A program made the translations under genes and the position numbers. A DNA stretch of 64,000 nt, from positions 14,835,501 to 14,899,500 of the forward strand of contig JAJNNQ010000130.1 of assembly GCA_027886175.1 (NCBI GenBank), written 5' to 3'. Positions 46,216-59,190 of this stretch are shown here, one piece after another. Positions within the stretch are counted from its first letter, which is position 1. Each line of letters begins with the position of its first letter. The DNA comes from Phylloscopus collybita (taxonomy: Eukaryota; Chordata; Aves; Passeriformes; Phylloscopidae). Below the pieces are notes generated by a model. That model made no database searches. It was given only the letters and a program-made list of their open reading frames with translations, and was not told the DNA's origin.

Positions 46216-48117
46216 TTCACTACTCTCTGAGAATTTATGGTCAGTAGATTAGCCACAGAAAGACTTTGCACGCTCTTTGGACCTACTGAGAAACACACTG
46301 AGAAACTGATTAAAATAATATTAGAAGACATACAGCAGTGGAAAAATGCTTGAGAAATTTTCCTCCTCTTAAACATCTATACCATGGCCTGTGAAAGGGG
46401 GACTTGATGTGGTAAGGCAGCAGATGTGATGGTAAGCACAAATTTTTGGGGTCTGAGGATTTCCTTCCCCCTGGGGTTCCTGATGAAGCACCAGCCCATA
46501 ATGCCCTTTCTTCAGCTAAAATAAATGGTGGTGGTGTTTTAATCTGCAAACTCTGCTGATCTCTGAGTCCTTTCTGTACCCAATTTACAGGACACAGTTT
46601 GAGATAAGAAAATTATGAAACAGCTTGGCTCTCAGACAGCCTGGCAATTTGTGCCGTGTTTTTCTTTAGGTTTTAGGACATTATATATTTTACTGAGTCT
46701 CTCACATAGAGCTGCAGCAGCTTTGCTGTATTTCCTGTGAGATCTCTGGCTATGTGAAACACTGCATTACAGATAGAAGTATGACATTTTTAGAAGTTGC
46801 TGCTCCAGCAGCATCAGTGTGAGGAAAATGAGGCTGTTGTGGTTTCTGGTTACCAGGAATCTGTGCAGCTTCCTCAGGAGTTATCAGCTGCGTTGTGCTT
46901 TAGAGACTGGAGCAGAGCACATCCAGTGCAAACCTTGCAGGACTTTGAGGAAGAATTGCCACACTTGCTTGTGGAATCACACAGATCTTCCCCCAAATTC
47001 ATACATGATGGCTTCTGTCTCTTTAGGACCCTGAATATTTTAATATCTCAAGCATTTGAACAAGAGACCATGTACTTACAGATATGTGATGCATGAAAGT
47101 AATCTTGCAGCAGATGCCAAGAAGCTGATAGCTGTGAAAACATTCAAGAGCCAAGGGCTGGTTGAAAAGATCCCAGCTCTTTCTGCTGGCCAGAGAGGCT
47201 TTGCAGCCCAGGTTAGGGGCTGATATCTAAGTAGAAAATTCAGAAAGCAGAGGTGAAGGGCAACACAGCAAAGCTGAAGTGGAACACACTGCAGTTGGTC
47301 ACAACCAATTTCAGGTTTGTTCCCATCCTTCACCCCATGTACCTAAGCACTTTAAAACTGAGTGTATTGAAACAAAAGAAAAACAATTTGGACCAGAGGA
47401 ATACTTGAATTATTTCTTCCCTATAAACCAGACAACATCATTGCGACAAATAAAGTGGAGAGCCATGTCCCTTAATCCCTTTTGAATCATCCCTGAGGTG
47501 CATGGCATGGTGGTGTGACTCTGAACTGCTAAAGTTTGGGTTGTCTGTACCTCACAGGCACGTGGCTCTGGGTGCTGTGAGCATCATGACTTTTCAGAAA
47601 AAAAATTTGATTGGTGGGCTGGGATAGAGAATAAGTATTCACTAACTAGCTTTGTTTAACAAGAATAGAGACCATGTAATTAGATTTTTACAGTATACCT
47701 GAGTACTAACAGTTCTTGGTTGTTTGCTGATGTACAGGAGAGAAAACAGATTTTGGGTGCAAACAGATTTCAAGCTCTGATTTCTAAAGCAAGCAAACCC
47801 ACTTTCCAGCTGTAAAAGGGAGGAATGGTCTGTGTTATCAAATACAGGTCCAGCTAAGGCAAGGTTGATGACCTCAGTCAAATATTTATTAAAGGGGAAA
47901 GAAGTATTTGTAGTGACTTGTTTATTCTAGCTCTTGCTCACACTGATAGGATTTCCTCCTCAGTGTTATCGTGCCGAAACCTTCCTTGTGACTAACTCTG
48001 TCTTTTGGAAATGTTTCCCGTCCAAATTTGACTTTTCCTGCTTTTCTTCACCAGAATAACAAGCAGGCCATTTCAGTGGTGGGCTATGTGGCTTTCCCAG
48101 ACCCCAGAGTGGAAACA

Positions 48118-48151
48118 GATAATGGTGATGATGGTGATGGTGGTGATAGTG
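48118..48151 (+). repeat. (GATGGT)n-like microsatellite
   Basis: Degenerate GATGGTGAT units. On the minus strand it reads as a His run, which is a repeat artefact. Confidence 0.8.
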
Positions 48152-48348
48152 GGACAACTCAGAGCACGAGAATGACTTCTCCAGGCAAGGTGCAGCTCAT
48201 CAGCAGCTCATGACCAGTCTGCAGCCCCAGAGAAATTCAGTTTGGTGATGTTCGAACCATAATGCATGCTATAGATGAAACAGCTAAGTATTTTTATCAG
48301 TCTCATTTGTCTCCTGAGCTGTACTGTGGAACTAATTGCAAAATTACA

Positions 48349-48355
<7 letters not shown>

Positions 48356-48378
<23 letters not shown>
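48356..48378 (+). repeat. Poly(A) run, 23 bp
   Basis: Uninterrupted A23 with no recognisable retrocopy upstream and no target-site duplication seen. Confidence 0.85.
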
Positions 48379-48379
<1 letters not shown>

Positions 48380-51300
48380 GCATGTGTTAAAGCTTTATGA
48401 CAGATATATTATTGCCCTGTGTAATACAAAAAGGATGCAATAAAAATTACTTTCAGGTCTGGCAACATCTTCTCCATGCAAGATTTGAAGTAATTTTTAA
48501 TATACTTATCACCAGTAAGATAACACTTAATGCTTTTATAGTATATTTCCCCCTGGATCTGAAAGTACTGGGCAAATTGGGGTACGTGCAATTATTTCTG
48601 CAATTATAAGAAGAGATTAAGAAGCAGACAACCTGCAAAACATTCCCAGTATGATGATAGAATTTAGGGACAAGCTTCATAGAGATATTCACATTTTCTG
48701 GCTTTTAAAAACTAAATATGATCAGATATTTGTAACAATGATAAAAAAATGGAACTGAAAGTGTTTTTAAATTATTCTATCTACATAAATTAAGCATTGT
48801 TTTCATTAAAATAAATGGCTTTTGAAGAAAAGAATTTCTCACACACCAGTGTATCCTGAGGGGAATTATTCTTTTTCTAAAACAATTTTAAAATAACTTT
48901 TAAAGTTTTCCATGTTTACTGTGTTCTCCTCAGGTACTGAAATGCCATCACGGATCTCACCAGCCTCCTGCTCTTCCAAGGTCAGCACTCTCAGCATGGC
49001 ATTGTCCTGGTGTGAGCTTTCTGTTTTTTCTGGCCAGTGTTCATCACAGAGCAATGACAGGAAGAGTTCCCTGTTCAAAGAGGAGAGTAATCATGTTGGG
49101 CTCTACATACAGTTTATGCATGTTTTCACTGTATTTCATGTTGTAATTGTAATTTCTATATAAATAATTGAAAGGTTATCCATTCTAAGTTAATGCAGGC
49201 AATCTTGTCGTTACCGGTTCCAAAAGTATTAACACACATTTATAACTAATCTTAATTTAAAATAAAATTAGCATTTTCTTCTTCATGGGTTTCTTCATCC
49301 TAAGCAGAGTTCAGAGGACAATTCATCATCATTTTCTTGATAAACTCTGTTTTACTCTCTGCTTATTACTGGCAATCCAATTTGTTTATTATTTATTCAC
49401 TTTAATGGCATAAAAAGCAGTTTGATGAAAGGATGCCATGCATGACCTGTGTTCTATCAAGGAATTATTTAAGCTAGGTTACTAGTGGGCTGGAAAACTC
49501 TAGGCTCCAGGAGCTACAAGATGGAGAGACGAGGCTATTAAATTTCAGGGACCCTCCTTCTGAAGTACATTCTGTACAGACCACACCTTGAGAGAAAAAC
49601 TGAACTTTTCACATACCACACTATTTTTAAAACTATCAAAAAGTATTACATAACCAGCAGACAACAGGAAGAGATCATGCTCTGAAATCAGTTTTCCCAC
49701 GCTCCTCCATCCTAGCTTTCACACAAATCCCTGTCCTCACCTGATGCATTAGAGGCAAAGTTTCTGCATGCCAAAGCTTCCCAAAGTATCCTCAAACAAG
49801 AACAGCATGCCAGATGACCCTGGGGTCCTCACCAGACAGCCAGCACTCACCACTCCTGGGCTGGATTCATTTCTCCCACCCAGCTTCACCATCAACAGCT
49901 TTCAGAGAAAAACAAAATAAAAAAAATAATAATAAAAAAAAAGTGACAATTTGTTTTCCTCACAGGCAGCTTACAGGCTCAAGAATATTCTTTTTTTTTT
50001 AACACTGTGAAAAAAAAAATAGGAATATTTGTGGCTAATCAAAAATTTAGACTTAATGCTGGGGTTTATTTTAGTAATCTGTGAACGATGTAAACCCTTT
50101 ACAAATGAGAATGTAGTGGATAAACTAAAAGTCATTTAAATTTTGTAACTTGGAGGTGCAGCTCTCAGTTTTAAGACAAAAAAATAAAAGAGAAAATGAA
50201 GAAGGCCATTGAGTGCATCACACGGATTGACCAATGTTCACGTGTGTCCAAGTGCTGTGTCCACTGTGCTGGTTTGCTGTGGTTGGAACAGATGCTCCTT
50301 CCAGAAAACAAACAGGGAACTGCGGTGTTGTTCTCAGCTGCTTCCCAGTGCTGGAGACTGCTGGGGCTCAGGACCGTGGGAGTCTAGACCAGGGCTACTC
50401 CAGCTTCTTGGCAACATTTTTCACTTAATTCCACTGAATTCAGCCTCAATCCCGAGGTATCATTCCTACTTCAACATTGTTTACAGCTGAGAGGGACAGG
50501 AGGATTCTGGAGCTGATTTAATCTAAACAGAGAGCTCAGGGCTGTCCAGACCTATAAAGGAAATAAATAAACTCCTTTGAAGATGGGAATTGTAACAAGA
50601 ACGGTTTTGTTTGGTCTTTATTTAGCTTCAAGGAAATTAAATTCCTGTTGTAGGAGCTAGTTGTGCTGTGTTTGTTCTTAATTAACTAGACAAACTTTGC
50701 ATGTGCAGTGCAAAACAGAAGACCTTGGCACTACTCAGGCTGTGTTCCTTATGTAATTTGTGTTGATTTATTTCTCAGTAGCATTTGTAAGGTTGTGTTC
50801 ATGAAACAAAGCACCAGAACAACCTTTCTAAAAAATTAATGAAAACAAAAGACATCTGAAAATATAAATTATCATATGGTTGTGTAAATATCCACGCAAC
50901 TATGTAAAGGATATGAGAAGTATGAAGCACAAGTATGAAAATCTAGTGAAAGACAGGGAACAAGCTTAGGAATAGGCCTTTGAATTGAAGATGATGTATC
51001 CATGAGAAGGTGGTAGGTCAGGAATAGAAATACAGTTTTTTGTTTTCAATGTTTAAGGAATAAAAGGATAAAAGCAACTTTTCCCATTGTCAGCAAAAAT
51101 AGTGCTGGGAATCCCTGGCAATGTGGGATGATCATTTTTCTCATCATGCCTCTAGAGCAATCCTATCAGCCAAGCATCTTTCTCACTGGGTAGATGTAAA
51201 TAGTTAAAATAATGCCTAAATTTTCTGTATTTTTATTGTACCATCTATCTGCTCAGGAAGAAGCTGAGGAAAACACTGAGTTTTGCTTTTGCAGCAGGAG

Positions 51301-51709
51301 CGGTGGAAGAGTGTCCCTAATTTTCTCCTACAGGAAGCATGCCCGGCAAGGCAGGTGATCAAAGCAGCTGGCCCTCGCTGCCAGCAGTCACTGGGAATCT
51401 CTGTGGCAGCAAAGGAATGACTGCACAGGAGACGTGAGGAATGCCAGAGTCACAGGTCAAGCTTTAATGGCTCGCAGAGCCCCGAGTGAGATTCCTGCGA
51501 TTCCTCCTTCATGATGACTTTGTCTGATAAAAAGAGATGGAGTGGGCATGCCCAGAGACGTGCTAGGCAACCTTTTTAATCTTAAAGCTTAAATAGAGGA
51601 GGCAGGCTTGGAAATCAATGTGAGTTAATCAGGGGAAGCAAGATATGGTCAAATCAGAAAATGCCACACAGAGGATCTCTGAAAAGCCTTGCTATAGATA
51701 TAGATACAG

Positions 51710-51728
51710 CAACAACAACAACAACAAA
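51710..51728 (+). repeat. (CAA)n microsatellite
   Basis: Six CAA units. Low complexity. Confidence 0.85.
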
Positions 51729-52884
51729 AGAAATAAGTAGCCCCAAAGTGTGTTTTGTTTTGCAATTTTTAGTAATTGCATTACTGGTACAATAATTTCA
51801 TTATATAAACCCCATCAGTGTTAAAATATACATTACGCTGCAGTCTCTTTTGAATAATGATAACTGACTGATCATTATTTATTTAAATTGTGTTTCCAGG
51901 CCATTTTCTTTTGAAGTAGGGAGCCTGAATTTCAAAACAGAGTATTAAACATTAAAATAGACTTAGGTGGTCAGAGCAAAATACAATACTGGTAACAGAT
52001 GCATCTCAAAATCCTACTCCAAGGTGTTTTACACAAAATTTTGTTACAAATTAAAAAGGTAACGACTTATGCAGGGCCAAGAACAGTTAGCCTGATTAAT
52101 TTTTTACCAAACTAACCAATTTCTTACTTATCTAGTCAAAATGCTAGACCAGTACAACACATGTGGCCACTGAGTAGCAGTGAAAAAACTTTGTGTTTTG
52201 GACTTCAAATGCAAAGAGATATCCCTAGATATCCCTAGGAGATATGATTTACAGCTTTCAGTCCTTTAAAACCCTTTTTTTTGGGTTTTTTTTTTTTTTT
52301 TCTTTCAGGAAATCTTAATTTTTGATTTAAAAAGTATAATTCTTTGGGGATTTAATTTATAAATTATGGCTGAGAAAATATTCTGAAAACTTCAGTGTAA
52401 CTGTATCCCCGGATCCCTGCATCACGGAGAGATAAAGGAGTAAGTAAAATGAAAGGTGACATTGGATCTTGAGTTTCCAGCTTATCAGATAGTTTGATAC
52501 AGACAGATCTTATCGAAGCATTAGTCTCCAAAGAAAATAACTCTTCTTTCTAGTGTGGAACAGGCAGAGAGACTGAATTAAAAAGGACCTTCTCCATTTC
52601 ACCACTTAAAATGATACCGTAATTTGTAGTGGGTTTGAAGGTTGAAACAAAACAAAAAAATAACTCCATTTAATATCTTACCACAAGGATGCCATTCCCA
52701 ATGAGTATACATCCTTACATTACCTTGAGAAAAATGGTCTAAAGCACATAATGAAGTAGTGATACTGTGGTTATTTTATAATAGGTGTACTTCAGTAAAT
52801 GATAAAACATGTTTCTGATACTAAAACTTTTTTTTTGCTGAGACATCTAGCATTTTGCTTGATTATTCTCCTCTAAGATAAAGC

Positions 52885-52990
52885 TGGATGGGTGCTTTGA
52901 GAGAACCTGGTCTAGTCCCTGTCCAAAATAGGAGAGTCAGAACTATATGTTCTTTAAGGCCTTATCCAACCCAAACTATTTTGATATCTT
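52885..52990 (+). repeat. CR1 LINE 3' tail (sense, degraded)
   Basis: 'gctggatgggtgctttgag-gaacctggtctag', then 'ttctttaaggccttatccaacccaaactattttgatat' follow the CR1 3'-end order with an internal deletion and point changes. The tail repeat is eroded. Confidence 0.75.
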
Positions 52991-54517
52991 GGAAAAAGTC
53001 TTCAGTACACCAAATAAAATCCTGAGTGATCTTTTGGAATCTGAAGGAATCTCTAAATGAGATGTTATACATCCTGATGTGGGAAACCACAGATGGGTCC
53101 AGTCACTGTGCATGATCCTTCAGTATTGATGGAAACATGCTGGGAAACAGGCAGGGTGTCCTTTACAAATCTGGAAGACAAGAACGCCAGTTTTGTCAGC
53201 TATGCAGTTTTTATTAAACTATGAAACTGAAGAAAATTTATTCCTCTCTCCTGTTTAAATATGTAGAACCACAGAAGGCCCTAAGTGGGAAATTGTATTT
53301 CAGTATCAAACTCGTGCTGGAACAGATGAGCTGAATATGGCACACTGACTACTTTTATTGAGCAACTGGAATGTTCACACTTCCCAGAAATAAAATTTCT
53401 AATGACAAGATGCAGCCACTTTGCCTTGCTTTTCGCCAGTTGCCTTTGGGAAGAACAGTGCTACGATGGCAGATGGCAATACTTCAATAAATCTCAATAA
53501 AACCATTTAGAATTCATGGCACGTCACACGTTGGGGTAGGTACCGTCAGCAGCTCAGAAGTGACAAACTTCACGCATGACTCTAACCCATTTGGCAGTAC
53601 TCAATGGGATCAAAAGCAGCTGCGGTGGGGAGAAAAGTGCACTTTGTTGTTCTTTATTTAAATACCTGCTTGCTAAAGTCTTACTCATTAGAAATTGTTG
53701 GTTTTCAGTGATTTTCAAGTTGACGCTTCAGTGACGGCCAAAAACCGCAGAGACAAATCCAGTCAAGCAGCAACAGAATTGCACTTTGAAGACCATTTTC
53801 TAACAGAGTCTGTTGGGTTATGAACACTGCCAATACCAGTGGAAACAAAAGCAAGGGAAAAAACATGATTCAGAGCCCAGTGGTTACATGTCTCCCTGCT
53901 TATGTGGCCCTTAGATGCCCCTTTTATCTTCAACCAATGGGAGCATTGAGATGCAAAGTACTAGACCAGAACAGGAAAAAAAAATTGAGTAAAATAATAA
54001 AAAACCCTAACCCTGTACAGCAAATAAATGGACCTAGTGGGCAATTTTTACAGTGTTCTGAAAGGTTTTAGGAATGTAGGATTAATTTTATGGTCAGTTG
54101 TGTGGAAAGTTGATGGAACAGAAACATAGCAGCTTCCCAACACCAACAGGATTGTGGAAACATCCCCCACCCCAAACATGCCAAAAACTAAGGGCAGCAG
54201 CAAACAGAAGGAAATTAGGATTCAGTCCCAGAAAGAAAACATCTAAATTTGAGAAGGGGAAGAGAAAATAATTGGGTAGAAAGTTTTGACACAGGCAGCT
54301 TAGGATGTAAATCAGGCAGTGAGCATATGCAGAGCATGACATGCGAAGAATGGGAATGACTCAGATGAAATCAAGCTAGCTGCAGGGACAACAAAAAGGT
54401 ACAGGAGCTTTCTCCTAACAGTCTGGTCACGTTCAGGAAGAGAATAGCCTTTGATAGTACAACCATGCAGATATCAAAGGCAGGTTTTAATCTTTCAATC
54501 AATGACTTGGTAAAATT
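52991..54517. other. Non-coding DNA, no gene recognised
   Basis: Unique-looking AT-rich sequence. The 83-codon frame at 53820-54071 has no domain I recognise. Nothing else was identified. Confidence 0.5.
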
Positions 54518-54760
54518 ATAGAATCGTAGAATGACAGAATGGGTTGTGTTGGAAGGGATCTTGCAGGTCATCTTGTTCAACCCCGGGGCAGGGACACCTC
54601 CCACTAGACCAGGTTGCTCAAAGCCCCATCCAAGCCAGCCTGGAATGTTTCTGGGGATACAGCATCCTCTGCCTCTCTCAGGGCAACCTGTGGCAGTGTC
54701 TCACCACCCTCATCGCATTTTTTTTTTCCTTTCTACCTAAATCTGCCCTGTTATTCCCTG
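54518..54760 (-). repeat. CR1 LINE 3' end (antisense)
   Basis: Starts 'tatagaatcgtagaatgacagaatgggttgtgttggaagggatctt' and continues through 'cagggacacctcccactagaccaggttgctcaaagccccatcca' to 'ctcaccaccctcatcgca' and a degraded 'ctacctaaatct'. Well preserved over about 240 bp. A T-run interrupts the inner end. Confidence 0.93.
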
Positions 54761-55152
54761 TGCTGCCTTGAATGCCTGTGCTCAATTAATGTGCCTTGTC
54801 ATTGGTTATTTTTACAAGATGAAGCAGAAAGCCCCCCATCCTTCCTGCCTTGCTCCACCAGAGCTGGTTCAGCAGCTGCTCAGGCTGGGAAAGGGTGGAA
54901 AAATGTGACCCCTGAAGTGGCATGTGAAATGATAACCCGAAATGCTAAAAACCCAGCTCCCACCTCCTCTGCTGCTGCAATCACAGCCCATTACCAAACT
55001 GCTCAGCAGAAGACAAACCAAACCCCTGGCAGGTCAGCAGCCTGAAGACTATGTGAGCCCTGTGGGGTTTATCCATGGGAGCTCAGATACAAGTGTCAGA
55101 AGATATGGGAGCAAAGCCAGGGATTTAAGTGGCATGCAGCAATGGAACATGG

Positions 55153-55173
55153 AAAAAAAAAAAAAAAAAAAAA
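55153..55173 (+). repeat. Poly(A) run, 21 bp
   Basis: Uninterrupted A21, with no associated retrocopy recognised. Confidence 0.85.
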
Positions 55174-56655
55174 GCCTTTGCAGCTCCTATCAACAACTTT
55201 CATCTTCTGCAACTATTTGAGGAAATAGCTGGCTTCAAAACAAATTAGTAGGGGTTTAGATGGCTGCATTTCAATTAATCTCAGGAGGAAATGGGAGGAT
55301 GGGAGGAGTGGTCCTTCTCATTAAAATTTAGAAAAAAAAAAAAAAGCTCGCAACTTGGTCTATTCCAAGGTTAACAAAGATGTAAAAGAAATGTAAAGGT
55401 TCATCTCATGAAGATTTGAGCTATCTACAGTGAAGTGGGTTTTACTTAAGGTTTTGTGCTAAGAGACTGCTGTTAGATAAGGAAAGAAGTTGCTCCCTGC
55501 CACAAAAATTTATGTTGGAAGGAGGGATGGGAATTGTTCATAATACTCAGTTAAAAATAAAGATAATATAAATAAATAAACTGAAGCCAATATAAGAAAG
55601 ATATGAAAAGTGAGCTGCTAGAGGAAAAAATAAGAGAATTAAATCACAGACATGGTGTTTATTTGTGCCAGATACCTCAGAAATGCAAATGATATTGCTT
55701 TAATTAGACAACTGAAATTAAGCACTGGAGGGGGAGCAGAGCTGCTTCTTTAAGATATGTTTTGGATCAATAGACAAGCGATGCCAAGCATCATGCTTTT
55801 ATTTGCAGAGGGGATTGGGCATCAGACTACAGAACAAATGAAAGGCAAACTTTCCTACAACTCATTACCCTTGCTGGAGAATTTACAGGCAATGTGGTAG
55901 CTTTTTAGAGCAGTATGAAAATGTCATAATCCGTGGAATTTCTCACCGTGGAAAACCCTTTTAAGTGGTTTGTCTTTCCCCTTTTTTTTTAATTATCGGG
56001 TAGCGTAAGAACTCTGCCATCCTACTAACTGAGTGCCACCTCTTGCTGTAAAGACAAGGGACCTTATTTACAATTTGATGCCCTGTTTGAAGGATAGACA
56101 TCTCCATGGCTTGAAAAGAATGCATCCAGAGGATTTCCAAACTGCAGATTTATATTAAATTAAATAAAGCCCCACAGCTGTGCTGGGACAGCCGGCACCA
56201 AGTGGCTGGATGCCATGAGGGGCAAAGACAGATTTTAAACAAACCCAGGGAAGAAATGTGGCTGAAACCAGCTGTTTAAAGCATAGCCAGCACTGAACCA
56301 AAGGTCTCCACCTGAATGAGCTGGGAGGACAGGCAGGAGTGGCACCAGCAGAGCACTGGGCCTTAAAAATGGACCTCAGCTCTTGGCCAGGTGGACCTTG
56401 GCACTCAACCAGAGCACAGGCCTGCTGCTCTTTGAAGACAGCTATAGTCATGCTGGATTCATCCTGCCAACTAGATTTGCTGTCTTCTAAGGTGTCCCCT
56501 CCTTGCTAAGGGCTAAGAGCATTGGTGGAGGCATGTGAGATGCTTTCCAGGCTGCTACCTCTTCCAACCACTGCAATTTTAATGATCACTGGGCCCTTTT
56601 GTATGACAGGAAATAATATTCACATGATAACACTTTCATGTTTTCAGAAAGGTGG

Positions 56656-56695
56656 GGTTTTTTTGTTTGTTTTGGGGTTTTTTTGTGTTTTTGTC
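56656..56695 (+). repeat. T/G-rich low-complexity tract
   Basis: Repeated GGGGTTTTTTTG-like blocks, the same class as 381-428 and 61079-61125. Confidence 0.75.
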
Positions 56696-56836
56696 TATTA
56701 ACGTTTTTTTGCTTTAAAACTTTTAGTGTAAATCCATTCAAATCTGAGATAATAATTGGGTTCCACAGTAGAAGAAATGATATTGCTAAGAGTTACACCT
56801 CACAGAAAGAAACTTTTGGAGCAACTGAGCACTAGC

Positions 56837-56880
56837 AGAATCATAGTTTGTGTTGAAAGAAACCTTAAAGATTTTCTAAG
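56837..56880 (-). repeat. CR1 LINE terminal fragment (antisense)
   Basis: 'agaatcatagtttgtgttgaaagaaaccttaaagatttt' matches the outermost 40 bp of a CR1 3' end in reverse complement. Very short. Confidence 0.6.
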
Positions 56881-57569
56881 AAGCATTGGGTTGTTTGATT
56901 TCCTTTTAATTCCAAATCAAGAAAAATGAAAGAAAAACTAAAAATCAACTTTTAGGCATCTGTGGCAGTTATTTGAAGCCTCATCAACCTTTTGCTTCTA
57001 CTTGCACTGTCACAGGTAGCAGCAAAAGTAGCTGTTCCCTGTTACATTTCAGCCATCAAACAGCAAACCTGAGAGGATGGCATGTAGGACAAGGAAAGAG
57101 GATGGAAAGGATGAGATTAATGAACCAAAGTAATGGGGAAAAAAGCAGATGAAAGCCAAACCAAGAAGGAAAAAGTGACATGTGATAATCTGACTGTCCT
57201 GAAAATCAAGTGCAATGAATTTTTTTGTCACTGTGCACTTGTCAGACCAGTGCAACCTTCTGGAGGTAAATGAATCTGCCCCAAGCTTTCATACAAGAGG
57301 AGTACACAAAGGCAAAGTACAGCTTTCTCACATACAAATCTGTATCAAATCACATCATTACATTGCACTAGAAACAGCATCTAATCACCTACATAAAACA
57401 AGAGACTGTTTCCTGAATTTTTGAAGTTAGAAAAATGATTGAGTAAAAAGATTGAGTTAGATTTCGAATAAAGCGTTTGTATTTTCCTCTTTTATATCTG
57501 AGCCTTTAAGAACATCTATTGGAGCAACAAACACGTGGTTCTGCATGGCATTTCTGGTCCTTGAATTTC

Positions 57570-57678
57570 ACAGACTTATAGAATGTTTTGACTTGAAAGA
57601 GAGGCCTTAAAGATCATTTATTTCTAAGCCCCTGTCATGCACAGGGACACCTTTCACTACACCAGGTTGGTCATATCT
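57570..57678 (-). repeat. CR1 LINE 3' tail (antisense)
   Basis: 'tatagaatgttttgacttgaaagagaggccttaaagatcattta' then 'cacagggacacctttcactacaccaggttg' follow the CR1 3'-end order. Diverged. Confidence 0.8.
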
Positions 57679-58953
57679 CCACAAGGGAGCTTTTCTCCTG
57701 TTTTATTTTCTTCTCTTTTTCTCCCCAGCAACAAAGGTCTGGAGCCCTCAAAGGGACTTGAAGTGTCTGCGCCCTGTGTGATGAGAGGCATTGCAAGTTT
57801 AGAAAGAGGGCATCTATCTCATTATAAGAGGGAGACTTAAGGAGGGGACTGAGTAAGGAAGTCTAGGAAATATATCCCCCAAAATGACTCAGCCCACTTC
57901 TCTTCTAGGAGAATAATAGCCCTGTAGACAAAGACATGTGGGATTTTCTTTGAGCTAAAAAGGTCAAATTCACCCAGTAGAGAGCAAGGCTAGGCTGAAG
58001 AGCAGGTGACAGGAAGCCTGTTACCAGGGTGACATCATGGAAAGGCATCATTCAGACTACCAGGGTCTCAGAACCCCTTTAAGACAGCTGGGCTTGGAGA
58101 AAAAGGTCTGTCCCAACGCCTCAGTTCCCAGAGAGATGGAGCAGGATTGCAAGGAATGGTGTGTCTTTGCTCAGATCTCTCTCCCTCCTCCTCCTTCTCC
58201 ACCATGTGCAACTGGGGTAGAAGTTGTAAGAGAGTGCCAGGAGATCCAAACATGTTGTGTTTACAGCCCAATTATCGTCCATGTCAAGGGACAGTGAATA
58301 CATGGAGGTTCCCAAAGTACTTGTGAACTTTGTATTGGCAATGGGCTGAGTCGAACAGCCATGTGTAAACATCTCAAAGCTGTGTAGGAGCTGCACATCC
58401 TGGTTATTCTCTAGGAAACAAAAACCACAAACTTTCCCAGGCAGTTCTAAATGCCCATAGCAATCTTTGGTGACAGACCTCAAAATACCTTTGTGAGGGT
58501 AAGCACTGCTGCCTCTGTTTACATGGAGAAAGCAGGGCACACAAGGACACAATGACTCCCTCAGGTCTCCAGCAGAAATGTTGCCAGAAATGAGAATATA
58601 AGGTAGTTCTTCTCATTCCAGAGCTCTGTCTTCTGATCCTTGTCTCTCTGTATTAAGATCTGAGGTCTGGCATAACTTTATTATGCCAACTTTTTTTTTT
58701 CCTTCTTAGAGGAAACTCAGATCATGGTTATGGATTGGGGTCAGGAGCTTTAGCACAGATGTGATTTCTACCTGGGTGTGAAAGGCACCTGTGTGAAACA
58801 CTTCACAGACAATGTACATGTTCTGTCCCTGGTATCAGGCCCTCAAGTGAGGGACTGAATGATCAAGCAGTATCTTGGCATCATTCCAAGGCCACATAGC
58901 ACAGCCACCTTCCTTCTGTTCCTACAGGCTGTGCCTGCAATGGGAATAAAATC

Positions 58954-59190
58954 ATCATAGAATCACAGATTGGTTTAATATCATCCAGTTCTCATCCCTT
59001 GCCATGGTCAGGGACAACTTTCACCAGACCAGGTTGCTCAGAATCCCATCCAGCCTGGTTTTCAACACTTCCAGGGATGGGGCATCCACATCTCCTCTGG
59101 GCAGCCTGTGCCAGTGTGCCTCATCACCCTCACAGTAAAGCATTTTCTCCTAATATCTAATCTAAATCTATCATCCTTCAGCTTAAATGA
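58954..59190 (-). repeat. CR1 LINE 3' end (antisense)
   Basis: 'catcatagaatcacagattggttta' is followed by 'ccatggtcagggacaactttcaccagaccaggttgctcaga', 'ccagggatggggcatccacatc', 'ctcatcaccctcacagtaaagcattttctcctaatatctaatctaaatct'. A short deletion lies near the tail. About 235 bp. Confidence 0.92.

Larger units (their letters stand above)
46216..52884. other. Non-coding DNA, no gene recognised
   Basis: Unique-looking DNA containing a GAT/GGT-rich microsatellite (48118-48151), an A23 run (48356-48378), a (CAA)n run (51710-51728) and a T-rich tract (52270-52302). Short frames have no recognisable domains, and the poly-His frame on the minus strand is the microsatellite. Confidence 0.55.
54761..56836. 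other. Non-coding DNA, no gene recognised
   Basis: Contains an A21 run (55153-55173) and a T/G tract (56656-56695). The 98-codon minus-strand frame at 56155-56451 is isolated and matches no family I know. Confidence 0.5.

Noticed and set aside
48061..48157. Poly-His minus-strand frame
   Set aside because: A product of the GATGGT-like microsatellite, not a protein.
52219..52238. ATATCCCTAG repeated twice in tandem
   Set aside because: A two-unit 10-bp duplication with no further copies. Ordinary slippage.
54003..54012. CCCTAACCCT, telomere-like
   Set aside because: Fewer than two repeat units, well within chance.
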